NCBI GenBank assembly: GCA_027625225.1
Contig: JAQBWG010000068.1
Coordinates: 1 to 8,443, forward strand
Origin: Chloroflexota bacterium
Lineage (GTDB): Bacteria; Chloroflexota; Dehalococcoidia; Lucifugimonadales; VGZR01
DNA length: 8,443 bases
Direction: 5' to 3'
A program made the translations under genes and the position numbers. The notes beneath the pieces were generated by a model that saw only the letters and a program-made list of their open reading frames with translations, searched no databases and was not told the DNA's origin. Below are positions 5,087-8,443 of this stretch, piece after piece (the stretch's first letter is position 1; each line of letters begins with the position of its first letter).

Positions 5087-5965
5087 TTAGTAATCCCTGA
5101 TGTAGGTGGTGCCGATGGACTCGGTGCGCCAGAAGGGGCTGCTTAAGCTGGAGAAGTCGTCGTCCATGCTCGCGAGCATGGTTCGATAGGCAAGGTCGAG
5201 GTCCCGCATGATTTGTTGGGCGCGCTGCTGTTGCGTGGGGGACATGGTCCGGACGATTTCGGTGCGGCGAGAGATGACGATATCGCCGTTCTGTTGGATG
5301 GTGATTCGTAGAGTAATCAGTTGCTGGTTTTCCCGTATGCGCTGCGGCGCTCTGGGCATTTCGATGGAGTTCACGGAAACGACGACACCGGCCTGCCGGG
5401 CAGACTCGGCGAGATGGTAGCGAACCCGCGCCAGCATGCGCTCCGCCTCTACGAACCGACCGCTTTCCATGAGCACTTGCATTTCGTTGCCACGCTCCCC
5501 GGCAAGGCGGGCGTGCATCTGTGCGCGATCGGCGTCGGACTTGGGGAACCACAGCAGCACTTTTTCCTTGGTGGTCTTTATCCAGTAGGCTTCGTCTCCG
5601 GGAACGGTATCGGACGACTGGACGGCGGCGATGCTGGTAAGGCCGACGAGCAAGAACATGGCTGCGAGGCCGATGCCGACGGGCTTGGCGGCTCGAGAAC
5701 GCCAGATGTTTATGCGGCTCGGCCTGGGTTTTTCGGCGGTCGCGCTCTCGGTGATGGCCTGGTTTAGCCGGTAGAGGCCGCGGGACTTGGCGGAGGTGTT
5801 GACGGCGATGCTTTCGGCAGCGTTGAGGGCACGCCACGCGCTTTCGAGCAGCGGCAGGAGTTCCTCCCGATGCTGCGGGTAGGCAGCGAGGCACTCTTCG
5901 ACGCTCTCGCCGGAGACGAGGCGTTCGATGCAGTCGTCCAGAATCTGTTGCAGTTCCTGGCTCAT
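5087..5965 (-). CDS. DUF5667 single-pass membrane protein, likely anti-sigma factor or sensor
   Basis: The protein is 292 residues. The N-terminal cytoplasmic part (1-94) has a helical segment, ILDDCIERLVSGESVEECL (8-26) then YPQHREELLPLLESAWRAL, of a kind often seen in proteins paired with ECF sigma factors. One membrane segment is at about 95-115 (VGIGLAAMFLLVGLTSIAAV). The outer part begins with a DUF5667-like region (about 118-190): VPGDEAYWIKTTKEKV, then helices with LAGERGNEMQVLMESGRFVEAERML. A C-terminal beta-rich stretch (214-240) and a serine-rich tail follow. No HxxxCxxC zinc anti-sigma motif is present. It starts 27 bases after the ECF sigma stop, with AGGAG 3 bases from the ATG, so the two are co-transcribed. 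Anti-sigma function is inferred from operon and topology. Confidence 0.8.
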   Translation of the reverse strand: MSQELQQILDDCIERLVSGESVEECLAAYPQHREELLPLLESAWRALNAAESIAVNTSAKSRGLYRLNQAITESATAEKPRPSRINIWRSRAAKPVGIGLAAMFLLVGLTSIAAVQSSDTVPGDEAYWIKTTKEKVLLWFPKSDADRAQMHARLAGERGNEMQVLMESGRFVEAERMLARVRYHLAESARQAGVVVSVNSIEMPRAPQRIRENQQLITLRITIQQNGDIVISRRTEIVRTMSPTQQQRAQQIMRDLDLAYRTMLASMDDDFSSLSSPFWRTESIGTTYIRDY

Positions 5966-5992
5966 ATGCTCCTGATGTACCTCAGTTCGGTA

Positions 5993-6592
5993 CTACCATG
6001 CTGCGTACTGCTCTACCGGCCGTGCGGCCGCGGTAAGTATGCGGCGCAGCTTGTTGATGCCCGCGTGCTGAAGAGCTTTGACGGCGTTTTCTTTTTTGCC
6101 CATGGCGCGCGCGGTCTCCTGCACGGAAAGGCCTCCGGCAAAACGGAGGGTGATGGCCTCACGCTGGAGGTCTGTCAACCCCTCCATAGCCTGGTTGACA
6201 TGTACCATAGCCAATCCGACGTCGAGGCGTTCGTCGAGGCCCTGATGCGACTTATCGGCGATCTGGGCCGCGGAGTCCAGGGGAGTAAGGCGTTCTCGCG
6301 AACGCTTGCGGTGGTGGTCTATAACAAGGTTGTGCGCAATGCGGAAGAGCCAGGCAGCAAAGGGCACACCCTGGTGCTTGTAGGTGTGAATGGCCTCCAG
6401 CATACGCAGAAAGACGCCCTCGGCGAGGTCTTCAGCCTCGGACGAGTTGCTCGTTTTGAACATCACGTAGCGGTAAATCCGGTCGTAGAAGTGGTCGTAG
6501 AGAGACGCAAACGCCACCCGATCTCCCGATTGGGCCTGGATTACCAGCTCGTTTATCTGGGCAAGCTTCTCTTCACTGTCTTTGGTAATCAT
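5993..6592 (-). CDS. ECF-type RNA polymerase sigma factor
   Basis: The protein is 199 residues and has only sigma regions 2 and 4, as in extracytoplasmic-function sigma factors. Region 2 spans about 24-96, with DRVAFASLYDHFYDRIYRYV, EAEDLAEGVFLRMLEAI and the DNA-melting segment PFAAWLFRIAHNLVIDHHRK. Region 4 spans about 134-187, with LTDLQREAITLRFAGGLSVQ and a helix-turn-helix ETARAMGKKENAVKALQHAG. It would redirect RNA polymerase to a small regulon when released by its partner. The start has AAAGGCGG (6604-6597) upstream at a usable distance. It heads a two-gene operon with the DUF5667 membrane protein and is divergent from the acetyltransferase gene. The exact ECF subgroup and the signal cannot be told from sequence alone. 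Confidence 0.92.
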   Translation of the reverse strand: MITKDSEEKLAQINELVIQAQSGDRVAFASLYDHFYDRIYRYVMFKTSNSSEAEDLAEGVFLRMLEAIHTYKHQGVPFAAWLFRIAHNLVIDHHRKRSRERLTPLDSAAQIADKSHQGLDERLDVGLAMVHVNQAMEGLTDLQREAITLRFAGGLSVQETARAMGKKENAVKALQHAGINKLRRILTAAARPVEQYAAW

Positions 6593-6607
6593 ATGTTCCG
6601 CCTTTCA

Positions 6608-6621
6608 CCCTGTTAGCAGGG
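6608..6621 (-). repeat. Small hairpin in the leader of the ECF sigma gene
   Basis: CCCTG and CAGGG form a 5-bp stem with a 4-base loop just upstream of the ribosome binding site of the sigma gene. It could modulate translation, but the stem is short and may be chance. Confidence 0.25.
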
Positions 6622-6657
6622 CGACGCCCCGGAGCGAGGCGCCGAAGACACTGTCGC

Positions 6658-6663
6658 ACTATA
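6658..6663 (-). promoter_or_regulatory. Candidate -10 element for the ECF sigma operon
   Basis: On the minus strand TATAGT (5 of 6 to TATAAT) lies in an AT-rich patch (6658-6730) about 65 bases before the sigma start codon. No TTGACA-like -35 is found 16-18 bases upstream. An alternative reading is GAAAC (6692-6688), 17 bases, CGTTA (6670-6666), a loose ECF-like autoregulatory promoter. Neither is strong. Confidence 0.25.
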
Positions 6664-6763
6664 AATAACGTACAAACCAAATATTTAGTTTCTATGAAGA
6701 TTGTTAACAGGGATTACTTTTTGCTTTTAACGCGTCTATCATGGGGTATTCCGATTTTTGCTG

Positions 6764-6772
6764 TGCTAGACT
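6764..6772 (+). promoter_or_regulatory. Candidate extended -10 promoter for the acetyltransferase gene
   Basis: TGC followed by TAGACT (4 of 6 matches) has the TGn extension used by extended -10 promoters. No good -35 is present. If used, transcription starts near 6779. That would exclude the upstream ATG at 6741 as the start codon and favour GTG 6801. Confidence 0.3.
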
Positions 6773-6800
6773 TAGGACTGTTCAAAAGCAGGTCAGAGCA

Positions 6801-7493
6801 GTGACAACACAACAACAAGCGGCAACACAAGCAATGCCTTTCTACGTCCGCCCGATGCGCGAGGACGATATCCACCGGTGTGCAAAAGTCGAGCAAGAGG
6901 CTTTTCCTACACTGTTCCCTCCGACTTCTTTCCGCCGCGAACTTAGCAATCCGCTAGCCGTGTACCTGGTCGCGTGCAAGACGGCCCCAGCAGTTACAGA
7001 AGCGCAAGTTCAGGAGCAGTCCGAGGGTGGTTCCGGCTCGGCAAGAACCGGGTTCCTTAGCCGTTTGCAGCTTTTCGCTCCCTGGAGCAGCCGAACGCGA
7101 GGCGCGCTATCCGACGACTCTCCGATAGGCTTCGTCGGCATGTGGTACATGGCCGGTGAGGGGCACATCGTTTCCATTTGTGTGAGTTCGGAATATCGCA
7201 GCAAGGGAGTGGGCGAACTGCTATTGCTAGCCGGTATCGAAGACGCTTCGACGCGCGACGCCAAGATGGTGACACTAGAGGTCCGTGCGTCCAATTTCGT
7301 TGCCCAGAACTTGTACAAAAAGTACGGGTTTACGGAACGCGGTGTCCGAAAAGGGTACTATTCGGACGACCACGAAGATGCCATTATCATGACCACGGAG
7401 CCCATTGTGTCGCCGAGTTTCCGAGAACGGTTCGTCGAATTAGTGCGGAACCACGAGGCGGTTTGGGGACAGACGAAACGCTCGCTGATTTAG
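6801..7493 (+). CDS. GNAT-family N-acetyltransferase, RimI-like
   Basis: The protein is 230 residues from GTG 6801 and uses acetyl-CoA, most likely to acetylate a protein N-terminus or another amine. The fold starts at MPFYVRPMREDDI (12-24) with VEQEAFPTLFP after it. The acetyl-CoA-binding motif A is HIVSICVSSEYRSKGVGELL (122-141), with the R/K-x-x-G-x-G pattern. Motif B is ASNFVAQNLYKKYGFTERG (163-181), followed by KGYYSDDHEDAIIM. The ending resembles RimI, but RimI is about 150 residues. Here a polar insertion (about 62-108, rich in Q, S, G, R) separates the first strands, and a C-terminal extension of about 30 residues follows. Starts: ATG 6741 lacks a ribosome site and its early codons look non-coding; GTG 6801 has AGG at 8 bases; ATG 6834 begins the conserved domain. 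The substrate is unknown. Confidence 0.85.
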   Translation: MTTQQQAATQAMPFYVRPMREDDIHRCAKVEQEAFPTLFPPTSFRRELSNPLAVYLVACKTAPAVTEAQVQEQSEGGSGSARTGFLSRLQLFAPWSSRTRGALSDDSPIGFVGMWYMAGEGHIVSICVSSEYRSKGVGELLLLAGIEDASTRDAKMVTLEVRASNFVAQNLYKKYGFTERGVRKGYYSDDHEDAIIMTTEPIVSPSFRERFVELVRNHEAVWGQTKRSLI

Positions 7494-7497
7494 TTCC

Positions 7498-7519
7498 GTT
7501 TCAACTCCTCCGTTGAAAC
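7498..7519 (+). terminator. Hairpin after the acetyltransferase gene, possible weak terminator
   Basis: GTTTCAAC (7498-7505) and GTTGAAAC (7512-7519) form a perfect 8-bp stem around the loop TCCTCC. It begins 4 bases after the stop codon. Only TATTT follows and the stem is AT-rich, so termination may be inefficient. Confidence 0.45.
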
Positions 7520-7557
7520 TATTTGGGGGACATGGAATCCAAGAATTAAAACTTCCT

Positions 7558-7586
7558 CACCTCCACTGACTTTTTCGGATGAGGTG
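7558..7586 (+). promoter_or_regulatory. Inverted repeat that could hide a ribosome binding site
   Basis: CACCTC (7558-7563) is complementary to GAGGTG (7581-7586), which is the ribosome binding site of the small frame starting at GTG 7591. A shifted pairing CCTCA/TGAGG is also possible. The loop is 17 bases. It could restrict translation of that frame. Confidence 0.3.
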
Positions 7587-7590
7587 TTAT

Positions 7591-7782
7591 GTGTCTTCAC
7601 GTCTTATCGCGCCCGGCGTCGCCTTAGTGGTGGTGCTGTGGTTGGCTTTCCCCAGGTTGAGCAATCTGCCCGTGAGCATCGTCCGTCCCGGCTGAGACCG
7701 GCTCGGCATCTACGAGGCTTTGGGGCCAGCTGTCGAGGAGATGCGACGGGAAGGTATAGTCCATGCTAAATACTACCTGTGA
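7591..7782 (+). pseudogene. Small membrane or exported ORF with an in-frame TGA
   Basis: A GTG at 7591 follows GAGG (7581-7584) at 6 bases. It opens 34 codons: MSSRLIAPG, then the hydrophobic VALVVVLWLAF, then PRLSNLPVSIVRPG, and TGA (7693-7695). The N-terminus looks like a signal peptide or membrane anchor. After the TGA the same frame continues for 28 codons with protein-like sequence (DRLGIYEALGPAVEEMRREG, then IVHAKYYL) to TGA at 7780-7782. The smooth continuation suggests a gene interrupted by a nonsense change, or the N-terminal remnant of a lost gene. The 34-residue form alone could also be a real small membrane protein. Its end overlaps the 3' end of the convergent metalloprotease gene by 10 bases. 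I do not recognise the family. Confidence 0.35.
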
Positions 7783-8443
7783 ATCATTCGGCCATCTTTG
7801 TCCGGCGTTATGAGTGTAGACAGGCAGTTTCCCTGGAAGTCTGCGAGCACGAATGGATAAGACCCGAAGGACGTGGCTTTCCCGCGAGACCACGGAGAAA
7901 GCGTGGTGAGTAGTTGCCGTTCTCCCTGAAAGTTTATCCAATTCACCTGTATCGCACTGCCGGTCGCATTCAAGAATTCGACGATTGCCGACGAACCCTG
8001 TTCGACCGAACGAGCGGTTGCTTCAAGGTCACAGCTTAACGGCTTAATAGCTTCGGGCGGTTCTGCAGGCCAGTCAACCGGGAGAACGGCACCGGGGAGT
8101 GCAGGCTCGAGGAAGACGCTGTCGGCGAAATCGGGGCAACCTTCGATATTGTGGTCGAAATAGTCGTTATTCCCAACGTCGAGGATGATTTGGTCGTCGG
8201 GCGATAGTCCCGATTTCATGAGGTCACGTGGGTCGTCAGTCACATGACCAGTATCAGCTCGATTAGGAGAACATTCGGGTATGAATCCCAGTGTATGGAG
8301 AATTTCGTGCGCGAGTACAAATTCCCAGTAGTTATGTGACAATTCAGAGAAGGTAAGCGCGGTGGAGAAACAGGGAACACCCGATCCCCGATTCAACTGG
8401 CCCCCCCTGTAAGTAGAGCACTCCAAACGAGTTGGGCGGATAG
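7773..8443 (-). CDS. Matrixin-like zinc metalloprotease with C-terminal VHL-beta-like domain (N-terminal part outside window)
   Basis: The frame is open to the right edge of the window, so the start, signal peptide and first part are missing; the TTG at 8424-8426 is internal. The protease part has the zinc motif HEILHTLGF (8309-8283), with two histidine ligands and the catalytic glutamate. The third position of a standard HExxHxxGxxH is proline here. A histidine in TGHVTDDPRDLMKSG (from about 8250) may be the third ligand, and DLM is the likely Met-turn. Next come LDVGNNDYFDH and a conserved GCPDFADS. After a proline-rich linker, the last 65 residues (about 7991-7797) carry VEFLN, VNWINFQGER, SYPFVLADFQGNCL and ITP, matching the VHL beta-domain plan of F-x-N, W-x-x-F-x-G, (H/Y)P-W/F and D-x-x-G. 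The protein is probably secreted. Confidence 0.75.
   Translation of the reverse strand, partial: IRPTRLECSTYRGGQLNRGSGVPCFSTALTFSELSHNYWEFVLAHEILHTLGFIPECSPNRADTGHVTDDPRDLMKSGLSPDDQIILDVGNNDYFDHNIEGCPDFADSVFLEPALPGAVLPVDWPAEPPEAIKPLSCDLEATARSVEQGSSAIVEFLNATGSAIQVNWINFQGERQLLTTLSPWSRGKATSFGSYPFVLADFQGNCLSTLITPDKDGRMIHR

Noticed and set aside
5037..5894. 285-codon minus-strand frame overlapping the DUF5667 gene
   Set aside because: It gives an R/H/P-rich shadow product; the frame used at 5087-5965 has a membrane segment, family features and a ribosome site.
6017..6030. CGGCCG-TG-CGGCCG repeat at the end of the ECF sigma gene
   Set aside because: It is a GC-rich coding coincidence within the codons for the C-terminal tail, with no T-tract or wider symmetry.
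5870..6616. Plus-strand frame opposite the ECF sigma gene
   Set aside because: The sigma factor on the other strand is unambiguous and no domain is visible in this frame.
6741..6800. N-terminal extension of the acetyltransferase from ATG 6741
   Set aside because: There is no ribosome site, the codons are unlike the rest of the gene, and a possible extended -10 promoter lies inside it.
7624..7941. 105-codon minus-strand frame overlapping the end of the metalloprotease gene
   Set aside because: It is out of frame with the conserved VHL-like ending. Its last half is the codon-register mirror of the plus-strand frame at 7591, so one of the two is a shadow.

Overview
The window looks like a chromosomal segment from a Chloroflexota bacterium, probably a Dehalococcoidia or SAR202-type lineage. 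That placement is inferred from the dnaG-rpoD tandem, the RpoD architecture, the DUF362, ECF/DUF5667 and matrixin-like families, and moderate-to-high GC; no rRNA or other marker is present to prove it. No tRNA, rRNA, CRISPR array, transposase or insertion sequence was seen.

Layout. Positions 2-223 are the 3' end of a gene read as dnaG (primase). A 396-base spacer with three hairpins leads to rpoD (620-2170), the primary sigma factor, closed by a strong intrinsic terminator (2193-2228). A DUF362 protein (2241-3398) follows on the same strand. On the minus strand lies a compact partition-like operon: parA (3853-4617) and a ribbon-helix-helix (RHH) partner (3581-3856) overlapping by ATGA, then a possible 58-codon ORF or gene remnant (3408-3584). 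A divergent 171-base spacer (4618-4788) is dense in signals: a parA promoter whose -35 is embedded in AGATGT direct repeats, and on the other strand an ECF-type promoter facing an unrecognised 94-residue protein (4795-5079). Convergent to that protein is a minus-strand operon of an ECF sigma factor (5993-6592) and a single-pass membrane DUF5667 protein (5087-5965), its likely anti-sigma factor or sensor. A RimI-like N-acetyltransferase (6801-7493) is divergent from the sigma factor. The window closes with a decayed-looking small gene carrying an in-frame TGA (7591-7782) and, on the minus strand, the C-terminal part of a secreted matrixin-like metalloprotease that ends in a domain resembling the beta domain of VHL (7773-8443).

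How the parts may work together. DnaG and RpoD are core replication and transcription functions often kept together. The ParA-RHH pair has the layout of a type Ib partition cassette, and the repeats over its promoter are a candidate operator or centromere. The ECF sigma/DUF5667 pair is a signalling unit, and the ECF-like promoter in front of the 94-residue gene makes that gene a candidate member of its regulon. From about 1740 to 6500 the plus strand is G-rich whatever the gene orientation, whereas 1-1320 is C-rich, so strand composition switches inside rpoD.
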